DNA from: Leuconostoc inhae
GTDB taxonomy: Bacteria; Bacillota; Bacilli; Lactobacillales; Lactobacillaceae
Assembly (NCBI RefSeq): GCF_019656015.1
Contig: NZ_BPKW01000004.1
Coordinates: 62,001-126,000 of the forward strand
Length of the DNA: 64,000 nt
Direction of reading: 5' to 3'
The notes below the pieces were generated by a model. It worked only from the letters and a program-made list of their open reading frames with translations. It searched no databases and was not told where the DNA came from. The position numbers were made by a program, and so were the translations under genes. Positions 44,097 to 53,225 of this stretch are shown here, one piece after another (the stretch's first letter is position 1; each line of letters opens with the position of its first letter).

Positions 44097-44834
44097 ATGG
44101 TATCAGAAAATATGCCAGGAAAATGGCATTTGTATGAATTTGTAGATCTCCCAAATTTTGATCATTGGGATAAAGGTATAACAGCTAATCAGATTTATGC
44201 ACAAAAAAAAGCAGAGATAGAGAACAAACAAAAAATATACAAATGGGTGAGTATTGGTTGTCTTATAGCTGGCATAATATTGATATTGAATGTTGGTTTG
44301 TTATTGTTAATTGCATCTTTTATATTTAGAAAAAAAGGTGGTCTCAGTCAAAAACTGACTGTTGAATTAAACGCAGCTCATAATGATTTGATGTTAACTT
44401 GGTATGAACATACAGATATGTTTATTCAACCACTAGCAGAAAAATTGCTGACAGAACAATGGAAAAGCTATAGAATTGGTAGAAAATGTTTGATTTATGG
44501 CAATCAAGGATGTGTTTATTTTGATGTAGAGAAAGAATTGTTAGTTGCCTATAATAAAGAAAATATTAAAGAAGTCAGTAGAGAACGGGTACATACTGGG
44601 GCCCAGACAAGTAGCACATCTAACTCAGTAGGTCTTGCGACTGCTGTGGGAAAATCCGGTCTATCCGTTGGTGGTGCTCAGACTGCTACACAAGCAAATA
44701 CCACTGATTATTATGAATGGCATTTCGATATTTTAACTGATTTTATTTCTTATCCAAAAATCTCTTTGATATTGGCAGATTCCAAAAGCGTTGAAAACTT
44801 TATTGGACAAGCTTATGCAATTTTGAAACCCTAA
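44097..44834 (+). CDS. Membrane-associated protein of unknown function
   Basis: 245 aa from the ATG at 44097 (GGAAGAGAG lies about 13 nt upstream; an in-frame ATG at 44073 has no Shine-Dalgarno). A hydrophobic hairpin (IYKWVSIGCLIAGIILILNV then GLLLLIASFIF) is at residues about 46-80. The rest appears cytoplasmic, with an Ala/Gly/Ser-rich stretch (TSSTSNSVGLATAVGKSG) and a C-terminal DITDF-type beta region. No family recognised. It belongs to the accessory block between guaA and recU. Confidence 0.7.
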   Translation: MVSENMPGKWHLYEFVDLPNFDHWDKGITANQIYAQKKAEIENKQKIYKWVSIGCLIAGIILILNVGLLLLIASFIFRKKGGLSQKLTVELNAAHNDLMLTWYEHTDMFIQPLAEKLLTEQWKSYRIGRKCLIYGNQGCVYFDVEKELLVAYNKENIKEVSRERVHTGAQTSSTSNSVGLATAVGKSGLSVGGAQTATQANTTDYYEWHFDILTDFISYPKISLILADSKSVENFIGQAYAILKP

Positions 44835-44893
44835 CATGCTATTTTAAACAGGTTAAGTAATGTAGCATGATTATAAAGAAACGGAATAAAATA

Positions 44894-45289
44894 ATGGATG
44901 CTTTAAAAATAAAAAACGCCAATGGTGAAATTAATAAAAATGTGATAATTGGTAGCGGTGCAGTCTTGATCGTGATAATCGGTCTTTTCATATTTTTTTC
45001 TCTTCCGAAGCATTTGACGGGCGAATATTCGCATAAAACGAACTTGCTATTATTTTCATCAACTGACACATTAAAGTTTGACGGAGATAAGGTGATTGAA
45101 TATACTGACGGAAAAAAAGCACAGTCTGGCACATATACAATTTCTGGTAGTGAATTAAAAATGACGATTGCTAAGTATAATATGACGGCTAAACTGTCAG
45201 ATGATAAACAGTCTTTTGTTGTTGAATCTGCAGATGGATTAGCCTCATTAACAGAGGGCTTTAAATACACTAAGACTGATAAGCAATGA
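44894..45289 (+). CDS. Small membrane-anchored beta-rich protein of unknown function
   Basis: 131 aa. A short polar N-terminus, one membrane helix (VIIGSGAVLIVIIGLFIFF), then an extracytoplasmic beta-rich domain (LTGEYSHKTNLLLFSSTDT, SGTYTISGSELKMTIAKYN) resembling the small lipocalin-like or DUF4950/YcgJ-type domains in appearance only. The start at 44894 follows CGGAATAAAATA; an alternative ATG at 44867 has a more distant AGG. It follows the preceding gene by 59 bases and ends at a clear terminator. Confidence 0.68.
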   Translation: MDALKIKNANGEINKNVIIGSGAVLIVIIGLFIFFSLPKHLTGEYSHKTNLLLFSSTDTLKFDGDKVIEYTDGKKAQSGTYTISGSELKMTIAKYNMTAKLSDDKQSFVVESADGLASLTEGFKYTKTDKQ

Positions 45290-45311
45290 TTACTAATTCA
45301 TAAGCCGAAGA

Positions 45312-45348
45312 AAAAGATGACAAGTTTTAACTTGTCATCTTTTCTTTT
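45312..45348 (+). terminator. Terminator of the accessory block
   Basis: 15-bp stem AAAAGATGACAAGTT / AACTTGTCATCTTTT with a tiny loop, followed by a T-rich run. Confidence 0.85.
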
Positions 45349-45397
45349 ATGGTAAAATAGTTATTATATAGTTTAAAATTTAAGGTTGAGAGGATTA

Positions 45398-46012
45398 ATG
45401 GCAATCAATTATCCTGCAGGGACTCATCATGTCCAAGACATTCAAAATACAATACGTACAGGTAAAACAACGAAAAAGGCATTAACTTTTGGCAAACGAG
45501 GAATGGGTTTGGAGGAGGAAATTAACCTTGCAAATGACTACTATCTTGCAAATCATTTAGCAGTTATCCATAAAAAGCCGACACCAATAACGATTGTCAA
45601 AGTCGATTATCCGGCACGGTCAGCAGCAAAAATTACTGAGGCTTATTTTAAACAAGCTTCAACAACTGATTATAATGGTGTGTATCAAGGACGTTATATT
45701 GACTTTGATGCAAAAGAAACTAAAAACAAAACATCATTTCCGTTAAAAAACTTCCATGAACATCAAATTATTCATTTGGCGAGTATTCTATCGCAACATG
45801 GTATTGGGTTTGTGATTATTAAATTTACAAGTTTAGATGAAACCTATGTGTATCCAGCAAAATACTTGATTGCACAGTGGCAAAAACTCAAAGGAAAACA
45901 ATCGATTGCCTATCATGAAATTGTGCGTGATAGTTACGTCGTGCCAACTAGTCTCAATCCGAGTCTAGATTATTTACAGGCTGTCGATCAGTATTTTGAA
46001 CATTTAAACTAA
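45398..46012 (+). CDS. recU: Holliday junction resolvase RecU
   Basis: 204 aa, family length. It cleaves four-way DNA junctions in recombination and chromosome segregation. The start at 45398 follows GAGAGGATTA. GKRGMGLEEEINLANDYY is the N-terminal catalytic stretch, TDYNGVYQGRYIDFDAKETK carries the metal-binding Asp/Glu/Lys set, and FPLKNFHEHQIIHLASI follows, all typical. recU directly followed by a class A PBP gene is the common Firmicute arrangement; here they are 23 bases apart. Confidence 0.97.
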   Translation: MAINYPAGTHHVQDIQNTIRTGKTTKKALTFGKRGMGLEEEINLANDYYLANHLAVIHKKPTPITIVKVDYPARSAAKITEAYFKQASTTDYNGVYQGRYIDFDAKETKNKTSFPLKNFHEHQIIHLASILSQHGIGFVIIKFTSLDETYVYPAKYLIAQWQKLKGKQSIAYHEIVRDSYVVPTSLNPSLDYLQAVDQYFEHLN

Positions 46013-46035
46013 CAATTAGGAGTACTCTAGTCATT

Positions 46036-48204
46036 ATGGCAAACGAAAATCAATGGTCGCGCGTGAATCGCAATCATAATATGTACGATAACCATCCGGC
46101 AACTGAACCACCACGCATGCCAAAACAAAATGGTACGGGTGGCCCCCAAAAACCAAGAAAAAAACGACGTTGGGTGTTAGCAATATTTTTATGGTTAGTT
46201 GTTTTAGGTATCATTGGTGGCCTAGCTGGAGCAGCTGTATTTGTGACGTATGCAAACGATGCGCCTAACATTACGCAAGCTAATTTAGCTTCTGAAACAT
46301 CAAGTAGTATTTATGATAATCAAGAAAATGCGATTTGGAAATTATCAACAGTAGATCGTGATTATGCTAGTTCAAATGAAATCCCAAAGCAATTAAAACA
46401 AGCAGTTGTTGCGACAGAAGATCGCCGTTTTTATAAACATAATGGTGTTGATCCTATTCGTATTGCTGGGGCCTTGGTAGCTAACATTCGTGGGTCATCA
46501 TTAGGTATGCAGGGCGGTTCAACCTTGACGCAACAGCTCGTTAAACTATCAGTATTTAGTACATCGACAGCTGATCAAACAGTTAAACGTAAGGCACAAG
46601 AAGCTGTCTTAGCCATGCGTGTTGAAAAGAATTTTTCAAAAGATGAAATATTAACTTTTTATATGAACAAGGTTTACATGGGACATGGTGTCTCTGGCAT
46701 GAAGACAGCATCTGAATATTTTTATGGTAAACCACTAACACAATTATCATTGGCTCAACTTGCCTTATTAGCGGGTATGCCACAATCACCAACTAATTAT
46801 GATCCCTATTTAAAAGATACATCACGTAGTACGGAACGACGTAATACTGTTTTGTCTGCCATGGTTAAGTATGGTGCAGTCACACAAAGTCAAGCCACCG
46901 CAGCGGCTAAAACATCAGTAACAGATGGTCTACAAGATTTAACTGCTAAAGCAAAGTTAGCAAATAACAACCGACAAGTGACAGATGCATATGTGCAGTC
47001 AACGATTGCCGAAGCTAAGGCGTTAGGATATGACACGACAAAATCTGGATTGAAAATTTATACAAACATGGATTCGACTATGCAACAGTACATGTATGAT
47101 AATGCTAATGGCAATAGTATCGCTTTTCCTTCAGCAGATACGCAAATTGGTGCAACCATGACAGACCCTAGTAATGGAAAAGTTGTTGCACAAATTGGTA
47201 GTCGCAATACTGACGTTTTACAGGCAACAAATCATGCTACGCTAACTGGACGCTCAGCTGGGTCATCAATTAAGCCTTTGTTAGATTATGGACCAGCTAT
47301 TGAATATCTCAATTGGCCGACATATAGGACAGTAGAAGATAAAAAATATAAGTATACTGGCACAAATATTGATGTTTATAATTGGGATCGCAAAGACATG
47401 GGTAACATTACGATGCGTTCAGCGTTGACCCAGTCACGTAATATTCCGGCAGCAAGAACTTTGGAAGAAGTTGGTGGTGCAAATGCTGGCAAATTCGTTA
47501 ATAATATTGGTATACCAACTAACCATGTACCAGGTGGACAGGATGCTATTAACTTAGATGCGTCAACGGAACAAGAAGCAGGTGCTTATGGTGCTATTGC
47601 CAATGGTGGCACATACTATAAACCAAGCTATATTACTAAAATTGTAACAGCTGATGGCACAACGCATAATTATAATACGAGTGGTAAGCGAGCCATGAAG
47701 ACGAGTACAGCGTTCATGTTAACTGATATGATGAAGGGCGTTATCAAACCTAACGCAACAGCTAGTGATGCGATTATTCCAGGGTTAAATCAAGCAGGGA
47801 AATCAGGGTTGGTAGCTTATGGCGATAATGAAAATATGCCAGACCAAGCAATTAAAGATGCCTGGTTTACAGGATTCACAAAATCATATGCGTTATCAGT
47901 ATGGACTGGTTATGATTGGCCTGCTAAGAATTATATTCCTTGGACATATCAAGATCTACCAGCGCAATACTATCAAAGAATCATGTCATATGCCATGCAA
48001 AATAAGCCAAACACTGATTGGACAGCACCAGATACGGTAACACCAAAAGTAAGAGGCAATATTGTAGAGTATGAAGTGAAAGGTGAAAAGTGGAGTAATG
48101 GTGGGTTACCATCGGTTAATTCATTACCACAATCCGGCGAAACGCCAGCAGAAGCAGGTATTTCAGGATCTGCAGCTGTTGGTGCAACAACAGGCAATAA
48201 TTAA
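46036..48204 (+). CDS. pbp1A: Class A penicillin-binding protein (PBP1A type)
   Basis: 722 aa, bifunctional peptidoglycan glycosyltransferase/transpeptidase. A proline-rich cytoplasmic start (EPPRMPKQNGTGGPQK) leads to one membrane anchor (WVLAIFLWLVVLGIIGGLAG). The glycosyltransferase domain has VVATEDRRFYKHNGVDP and GGSTLTQQLVK. The transpeptidase domain has the serine box SSIKP (about residue 410), SRN (about 467) and KSG (about 589). AGGAG is 14 nt before the ATG, rather long. It acts outside the membrane in wall elongation/division. It ends in a Ser/Gly-rich tail and a terminator. Confidence 0.96.
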   Translation: MANENQWSRVNRNHNMYDNHPATEPPRMPKQNGTGGPQKPRKKRRWVLAIFLWLVVLGIIGGLAGAAVFVTYANDAPNITQANLASETSSSIYDNQENAIWKLSTVDRDYASSNEIPKQLKQAVVATEDRRFYKHNGVDPIRIAGALVANIRGSSLGMQGGSTLTQQLVKLSVFSTSTADQTVKRKAQEAVLAMRVEKNFSKDEILTFYMNKVYMGHGVSGMKTASEYFYGKPLTQLSLAQLALLAGMPQSPTNYDPYLKDTSRSTERRNTVLSAMVKYGAVTQSQATAAAKTSVTDGLQDLTAKAKLANNNRQVTDAYVQSTIAEAKALGYDTTKSGLKIYTNMDSTMQQYMYDNANGNSIAFPSADTQIGATMTDPSNGKVVAQIGSRNTDVLQATNHATLTGRSAGSSIKPLLDYGPAIEYLNWPTYRTVEDKKYKYTGTNIDVYNWDRKDMGNITMRSALTQSRNIPAARTLEEVGGANAGKFVNNIGIPTNHVPGGQDAINLDASTEQEAGAYGAIANGGTYYKPSYITKIVTADGTTHNYNTSGKRAMKTSTAFMLTDMMKGVIKPNATASDAIIPGLNQAGKSGLVAYGDNENMPDQAIKDAWFTGFTKSYALSVWTGYDWPAKNYIPWTYQDLPAQYYQRIMSYAMQNKPNTDWTAPDTVTPKVRGNIVEYEVKGEKWSNGGLPSVNSLPQSGETPAEAGISGSAAVGATTGNN

Positions 48205-48214
48205 TGTGAATGAT

Positions 48215-48244
48215 AAAAATCTTGCATAGGCAAGATTTTTATTT
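48215..48244 (+). terminator. Terminator after the PBP gene
   Basis: Perfect 11-bp stem AAAAATCTTGC / GCAAGATTTTT with loop ATAG. The ypsA Shine-Dalgarno follows immediately, so part of the transcription may read through. Confidence 0.8.
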
Positions 48245-48258
48245 TGGAGGTCAGTGAC

Positions 48259-48831
48259 ATGTCAAGATTATGGGTCACAGGATACCGTAATTACGAAATT
48301 GGTACATTTGGTGATAAAGATCCAAAAATTGAAGTGATTAAATATGCTTTAAATCGTACACTTAGGGAACAAATAGACAATGGTCTTGAGTGGGTAATTA
48401 CTGGTGGACAAATGGGTATTGAACAGTGGACAGTTGCTGTTATTTCAGAGTTAAAACAAGAATTTCCATTTTTAAAAGTGGCCATAATGTTGCCGTTTCA
48501 AAACTTTGGTAGTGAATGGAAACCTGATAATCAAGCTCACCTGAAGTCAATTATTGCAAAAAGTGACTTTTGTGAAAGCGTGTCTCAAGCACCATATGAA
48601 GGGCCACGGCAATTACAAAATTATCAACAGTTTACGCTCAGCCATACTGATGGTGCGATTTTGGTATATGATACAGAATTTGAGGGGAAATCTGTCTATG
48701 ATTATCGTGCCATTGAAAAACAACAAAATATCGTGCCGTATCCGTTGACGACGATTGATATGGATCAATTACAGGAATATGCAACAGAATATGAAGAGAT
48801 ACGTGAAGAAAAGTCTAATTTTTATGAATAA
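48259..48831 (+). CDS. ypsA: YpsA/DUF1273 SLOG-fold protein
   Basis: 190 aa. [20 protein letters not shown] at the start, [20 protein letters not shown] and [17 protein letters not shown] are the conserved blocks of the DUF1273 family (SLOG superfamily, predicted nucleotide-ligand binding). In Bacillus and Staphylococcus YpsA has been linked to cell division through GpsB, encoded next here. The start at 48259 follows GGAGGTCAGTGAC; the longer frame from 48244 would contain the Shine-Dalgarno. Confidence 0.93.
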   Translation: MSRLWVTGYRNYEIGTFGDKDPKIEVIKYALNRTLREQIDNGLEWVITGGQMGIEQWTVAVISELKQEFPFLKVAIMLPFQNFGSEWKPDNQAHLKSIIAKSDFCESVSQAPYEGPRQLQNYQQFTLSHTDGAILVYDTEFEGKSVYDYRAIEKQQNIVPYPLTTIDMDQLQEYATEYEEIREEKSNFYE

Positions 48832-48907
48832 GCGAGCAAGTACCTTGTAATTTTAGTTATTTATTGGTAATATTAAATGAGTAAAAAAATAAATGAGGTG
48901 TGAACTT

Positions 48908-49300
48908 GTGGAACAAGTAAAGTACACGCAAAAAGATATTCTAGAACGTGTTTTCAAACAAAAACGTATGGGTGTTGGATATGATCCAGCTGATGTTGAT
49001 AATTTCTTAGATGATATCATCAAGGATTATGGTGCTTATGCTGGTCGTATTGATCAATTGCAAAATGAAGTGACACGTTTACAGACGGCTTTGAAAGCGT
49101 CACAGGAACAATTGGTGGCTGTGAAGCAACAACAACCTCAGACAGTGGTTACGCCAGCTACGGTTATTCCCGAAGCACCTTATGTGGCGCCTGTAGTTGA
49201 AACACCAAGGCCTGCACAAGTAGTGACTAATTTAGATTTAATTAAACGTGTTGCTAATTTAGAGCGTGCTGTATTCGGACATGATGCTGAGAATGTCTAA
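48908..49300 (+). CDS. gpsB: Cell division regulator GpsB
   Basis: 130 aa, starting at GTG 48908 with GAGGTG 8 nt upstream. The DivIVA-like N-terminal domain (YTQKDILERVFKQKRMGVGY then DPADVDNFLDDIIKDY) binds PBP tails; a coiled coil (IDQLQNEVTRLQTALKASQE) follows, then a Pro/Val/Thr linker and a C-terminal helix (LDLIKRVANLERAVFG) for hexamer formation. It coordinates PBP activity between elongation and septation, fitting the class A PBP and ypsA upstream and the RNase P RNA gene downstream, an order common in Firmicutes. Confidence 0.96.
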   Translation: MEQVKYTQKDILERVFKQKRMGVGYDPADVDNFLDDIIKDYGAYAGRIDQLQNEVTRLQTALKASQEQLVAVKQQQPQTVVTPATVIPEAPYVAPVVETPRPAQVVTNLDLIKRVANLERAVFGHDAENV

Positions 49301-49360
49301 GTTGTTTGATTAATGAGTTAGTATGATATATTAAGTTACATGTGTCAATAGTTTTTAATT

Positions 49361-49741
49361 TGTAAGTATCGGGTAATTGCGCGCTATATTTCTAGCGTGA
49401 GGAAGGTCCATGCTCACACAATCTGAGATGATTGTAGTGTTTGTGCTGGGATAAAAAATAAACCCAGGGGCAGAAATGCCACGGCGGTCGAAAAGGCTAA
49501 GGTTACGGCTATGTCTTAATAGGCTCGAAGGTGCCATAGAAACGTATGCGTTAATAAAAGTTAACGTTTGAGACGAGGTAAACCCCACAAGTGGGCAACC
49601 CAAACTTTTGGTAGGGGCGGCTGATCTAGCAAATTGAAGCGATGGTCGGTATGGTTTGGCGACAAACTTAGATAGATGATTACCGAAGGTAATATGATCC
49701 TGCATATTACTGGAACAAAACATGGCCTACAGATACTTACA
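49361..49741 (+). ncRNA. rnpB: RNase P RNA
   Basis: About 380 nt. The ends pair to form P1 (GTAAGTATC at the 5' end with GATACTTAC at the 3' end). Conserved elements are GAGGAAGGTCCATGCTC (CR-I), CAGAAATGCCACGGCGGTC, AACCCAAACTTTTGGTAGGG, and ACAAAACATGGCCTACAG near the 3' end. It is the catalytic RNA that trims tRNA 5' leaders. Its place after gpsB is typical. ORFs called across it on either strand are not real. Confidence 0.95.
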
Positions 49742-49748
49742 ACAGGAG

Positions 49749-49772
49749 ACGTCACTCTGTGGCGTTTTTTTT
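49749..49772 (+). terminator. Terminator of rnpB
   Basis: Stem ACGTCAC / GTGGCGT (one G-U) with loop TCT, then eight T. Confidence 0.85.
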
Positions 49773-49900
49773 ATGATATTTTATGCAATAATTAAGTTAA
49801 TATACAACTCTTTAGTGAATATAAGCCAGAAAATATTGCATAAAAATTCATAAAGGGTTATGATTAATTACGTTAATTAGGATATAGGAGAATTGAAGAT

Positions 49901-51376
49901 ATGGTACACAAAATTGTAAAAAAATTAGTTATGACGGCGATGGGATTGATGTTATTGCTGCCAATGTTTCTAGTTTTTGTTCCACAAACACAAGCAGCAA
50001 CGACAGATCCTGCCTACACGGCGATTAAAAAGCGTGGCGTTTTGATCGTTGGTTTGTCAGCTGATTATGCACCATTTGAATTTCATGCCACAGTCGGTGG
50101 TCGCGATCAAATCGTTGGTTTTGAAGTCGCTATGGCGAAACAAATTGCGAAAGATTTGGGTGTAAAAATCCAAATTAAAGAAATGGGATTTGATGGATTA
50201 ATCGGTGCTGTACAAACTGGTAAAATTGATGTGATTATTTCAGGTATTAATGCAACACCTGAACGTGAAAAAGTTGTTGATTTTTCAAAATCTTACATGT
50301 CACCCAAACAAACAATATTAATTTTAAAAAAGAATGCCCCACAATTTACAACAAATGTTGATTCGTTTGCTGGTAAGAAAGTAGGCGCACAAAGACAAAC
50401 GACACAAGAAACTTTTGTACAGAATAATATGCCTTCATCGACATTAGTTAGTATCCAGAAAGTACCGGATTTAGTTTCTCAACTATCAGCTGGTAAAGTT
50501 TCAGGTGTTGTTTTAAATGATCCAATTTCTGAAGCTTACGCACAACAAAATAAGACATTGCAAGTTATTTATCCAAAGCCAAATGAAGCTGAAGGTGCTG
50601 TGTCAGTTGCAATGCGTAAAAATTCACCCGTGTTACAGTCAAAAATTAACACGTCAATAGATGGCATTGTGTCCTCTGGTAAATTAAAAGCTTACCAAAA
50701 AGAGGCAAATACGTTAATGTTTGCTAAGCAATCATTTTGGGCAAAATATGGTAATTTATTTATTAAAGGGACATTGATTACGCTTGCTTTAGCTGCAATT
50801 GCAGTTGTTATTGGTGCCGTGTTTGGAACTGTAGTGGCTTTATTCAAATTGTCACCAAACTTCATATTAAAGTCACTTGGCAATATATACATTGAATATA
50901 TACGTGGAACACCTTTGTTAGTGCAAGCGTTTATGGTATTTTTTGGCACACAAGTTATCGGATTGAATTTGTCAGCTTTTGCCGCTGGTGCTTTGGCAAT
51001 GGGATTAAATTCCGCTGCCTATGTTGCTGAAATTATCCGTTCAGGTATTAACTCAGTTAATTATGGTCAAACAGAAGCAGCAAGGTCTCTTGGTTTATCT
51101 AAGGGTAAAGCTATGCGTTATATTATTTTACCGCAAGCTATTAAAAATATTTTACCAGCCTTGGGTAATGAGTTTGTGACGGTTATTAAAGAAGGATCAG
51201 TTGTGTCAGTTATTGGTGTTGGTGAATTAATGTTTCAAACCGGTGTTGTACAAGGTGCCAGTTTCCAGCCATTCTTCCCACTGCTAATTACCTCATTCAT
51301 TTACTTTGTATTAACGTTTAGTATTAGTCGTGCATTAGGTTATGCTGAAAAGCGTATGGCGCGTACTAGTCGTTAA
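49901..51376 (+). CDS. Fused substrate-binding protein and permease, polar amino acid ABC transporter
   Basis: 491 aa. The signal peptide (MTAMGLMLLLPMFLVFVP then QTQAA) is followed by a type 3 solute-binding domain (about residues 40-265; VLIVGLSADYAPFEF, DVIISGINATPEREK). The permease domain (about 285-490) has the EAA-type loop EAARSLGLSKGKAMRYIILP and about five helices. This is the GlnPQ-type layout of lactic acid bacteria, for glutamine or related amino acids, but with one binding domain. No ATPase gene is next to it; the candidate is at 25979-26713. AGGAGAATTGAAGAT precedes the ATG. Confidence 0.95.
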   Translation: MVHKIVKKLVMTAMGLMLLLPMFLVFVPQTQAATTDPAYTAIKKRGVLIVGLSADYAPFEFHATVGGRDQIVGFEVAMAKQIAKDLGVKIQIKEMGFDGLIGAVQTGKIDVIISGINATPEREKVVDFSKSYMSPKQTILILKKNAPQFTTNVDSFAGKKVGAQRQTTQETFVQNNMPSSTLVSIQKVPDLVSQLSAGKVSGVVLNDPISEAYAQQNKTLQVIYPKPNEAEGAVSVAMRKNSPVLQSKINTSIDGIVSSGKLKAYQKEANTLMFAKQSFWAKYGNLFIKGTLITLALAAIAVVIGAVFGTVVALFKLSPNFILKSLGNIYIEYIRGTPLLVQAFMVFFGTQVIGLNLSAFAAGALAMGLNSAAYVAEIIRSGINSVNYGQTEAARSLGLSKGKAMRYIILPQAIKNILPALGNEFVTVIKEGSVVSVIGVGELMFQTGVVQGASFQPFFPLLITSFIYFVLTFSISRALGYAEKRMARTSR

Positions 51377-51442
51377 TGCAACAAAATAGGTGAGAAACGA
51401 ATATTAAGATTTTGAGTTTATGAAAGTGCTTACAAAGCAAAC

Positions 51443-51614
51443 GTTCGTAAATATATATATAAAGTAGTCAATCGTTCGTGTATAACGAACGATTTTTTTA
51501 TTTGTGTGAATTTTCTTATTTAAAAGCGAAGCATTTTATGCTGTTTTCTGTTAAATTAGAATAGTAAACGAACGAATGATGAATTGCATTTGATATTTTG
51601 AATAAAACACGAAC
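51443..51614 (+). promoter_or_regulatory. purE control region with five CGAAC cores
   Basis: GTTCG at 51443 and 51474, and CGAAC at 51486, 51569 and 51610. The last one reads ACACGAACGATGG, close to the Bacillus PurBox (CGAAC core), and touches the Shine-Dalgarno of purE. The copies at 51569 and 51610 are exactly 41 bp apart, as are those before purD. TGAAAGTGCTTACA (51421-51434) nearby matches a cre consensus with one mismatch. A clear -35/-10 pair could not be fixed. Confidence 0.65.
51470..51499 (+). terminator. Terminator made of inverted PurR-like boxes
   Basis: Perfect 10-bp stem AATCGTTCGT (51470-51479) / ACGAACGATT (51485-51494), 5-nt loop, T7. Each arm contains the GTTCG/CGAAC core of a PurBox, so one sequence may act both as the terminator of the upstream transporter gene and as a PurR site pair. 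Confidence 0.7.
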
Positions 51615-51627
51615 GATGGAGAAAATT

Positions 51628-52113
51628 ATGCCACAAGCCGCTGTAATTATGGGGTCAACAAGTGATTGGCCTGTTATGCAACAAACAACTTTTTTATTAG
51701 AGAAGCTAGGTATAACATATGAAAAACACGTTATTTCTGCGCATAGAATGCCTGAACAGTTACAAAAATTTGGACAGGCAGCAGAAAAAAGTGGTTTACA
51801 GGTGATTATTGCCGGCGCAGGTGGCGCAGCTCATCTACCTGGTATGATTGCAGCAAATACACTTATTCCTGTAATTGGTGTTCCTATGCAGTCGCATGCT
51901 CTAAATGGCTTGGATTCTCTGCTCTCAATTGTGCAGATGCCAGCTGGCATTCCTGTTGCTACTGTTGCTATTGGTGATGCAGGGGCTAAAAATGCCGGTA
52001 TTCTAGCTGCACAAATTATTGCTTTGCATCATGAAGACGTCAGAAAAAGCTTAGTGGCATTTCGAAAGGAACAAACCAAAAAGTCTATTGATAGCGAGGC
52101 GGAATTAATATGA
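51628..52113 (+). CDS. purE: N5-carboxyaminoimidazole ribonucleotide mutase
   Basis: 161 aa, standard class I PurE. It converts N5-CAIR to CAIR in IMP synthesis. The start at 51628 follows TGGAGAAAATT; a longer frame from 51598 would run through the PurBox. IMGSTSDWPVM, VISAHRMPEQL and AGAGGAAHLPGMIAA are the active-site segments. First gene of purEKCSQLFMNH; its stop overlaps purK (ATGA). Expression is probably controlled by PurR through the upstream boxes. Confidence 0.97.
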   Translation: MPQAAVIMGSTSDWPVMQQTTFLLEKLGITYEKHVISAHRMPEQLQKFGQAAEKSGLQVIIAGAGGAAHLPGMIAANTLIPVIGVPMQSHALNGLDSLLSIVQMPAGIPVATVAIGDAGAKNAGILAAQIIALHHEDVRKSLVAFRKEQTKKSIDSEAELI

Positions 52114-53225
52114 CAAATCTTATTTTGCCACCAGCAACAATTGGGATTATTGGTGGTGGCCAATTGGGACAAATGATGGCATTATCTGCAAAAATGATGG
52201 GATATAAAGTTGGGGTTTTAGACCCAACTGTGGCATCACCAGCTGGGCAGGTATCAGATTTTCAGATTATTGCTGAATATGATGACGCGAAAGCATTAGC
52301 TGAACTTTCGCAACGTAGTGATGTTTTGACATATGAATTTGAAAATGTTGATATTGATGCTTTATCCGAACATAAAGATCGCTTACCTCAAGGTACGCGA
52401 TTACTTGAAATAACCAGTAATCGTTTAAGAGAAAAAACATTTATTCAAGATAGTGCTAAAGTACCTGTAGCTAAATTTATAGCGGTTCATGACGCTCAAG
52501 AATTTAAAATGGCCGTTGTAAAAATAGAGTTGCCAGCAATTCTTAAAACGGTGAGCGGTGGCTATGATGGTCATGGTCAATGGCACGTCGATAATCAAGC
52601 TGATGTTGATGAAATCATAAATGATTTCCCAACAGGCACACTTATATTAGAACAAAAGGTACCATTTAAAAAAGAGTTGAGTATCATGGTGACACGTGAC
52701 GCACAAAGCCATGTCACGATGTGGCCAATTTCTGAAAACGTCCACGTGAATCATATTTTGAAAACAAGCCTTGTACCCGCTAATATAAGTGTCGCGCTCA
52801 CAAAAAAAACACAACAAATTGCAACTGAAATTGCGAATGAATTAGATTTAAGAGGCGTTTTGGGTATAGAGTTATTCGTCAGTGATAATAATGTTTGGGT
52901 GAACGAACTTGCACCACGCCCACATAATTCGGGGCATTACACGATTGAAGCAACGAATGTATCACAATTTGAAGGCCATATTCGCAGTATTACCGGCTTA
53001 ACAATACCTGAAATTAAGATAGAGAAGCCTGCATTAATGCTAAATTTATTAGGAGATGAAATTCAGCAAGCTAGGAATGATTTGGTAAATCATTCAGAAT
53101 GGCATTTTCATGATTACGGTAAGGCAACAATCAAACGTAATCGTAAAATGGGTCACATTACAGTAATTGGCGAAGATAATATTAAAAAATTATATGAATG
53201 GAGTCAAACACATGGACAGCATTGA
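52110..53225 (+). CDS. purK: N5-carboxyaminoimidazole ribonucleotide synthase
   Basis: 371 aa, ATP-grasp enzyme forming N5-CAIR from AIR, bicarbonate and ATP. TIGIIGGGQLGQMMALSAKM is the N-terminal dinucleotide-like fold, KTVSGGYDGHGQW the ATP-grasp lysine loop, and VNELAPRPHNSGHYTIEA the metal-binding segment. The ATG overlaps the purE stop by 4 bases, and the C-terminus overlaps the purC start by 14 bases, so the three are translationally linked. Confidence 0.97.
   Translation: MTNLILPPATIGIIGGGQLGQMMALSAKMMGYKVGVLDPTVASPAGQVSDFQIIAEYDDAKALAELSQRSDVLTYEFENVDIDALSEHKDRLPQGTRLLEITSNRLREKTFIQDSAKVPVAKFIAVHDAQEFKMAVVKIELPAILKTVSGGYDGHGQWHVDNQADVDEIINDFPTGTLILEQKVPFKKELSIMVTRDAQSHVTMWPISENVHVNHILKTSLVPANISVALTKKTQQIATEIANELDLRGVLGIELFVSDNNVWVNELAPRPHNSGHYTIEATNVSQFEGHIRSITGLTIPEIKIEKPALMLNLLGDEIQQARNDLVNHSEWHFHDYGKATIKRNRKMGHITVIGEDNIKKLYEWSQTHGQH

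Noticed and set aside
49355-49723. Minus-strand ORFs over 49355-49755
   Set aside because: They lie antisense to the RNase P RNA gene, and the RNA structure explains the sequence.
51377-51627. Purine riboswitch before purE
   Set aside because: No aptamer-like three-way junction or conserved core is visible; CGAAC protein-binding boxes explain the region better.
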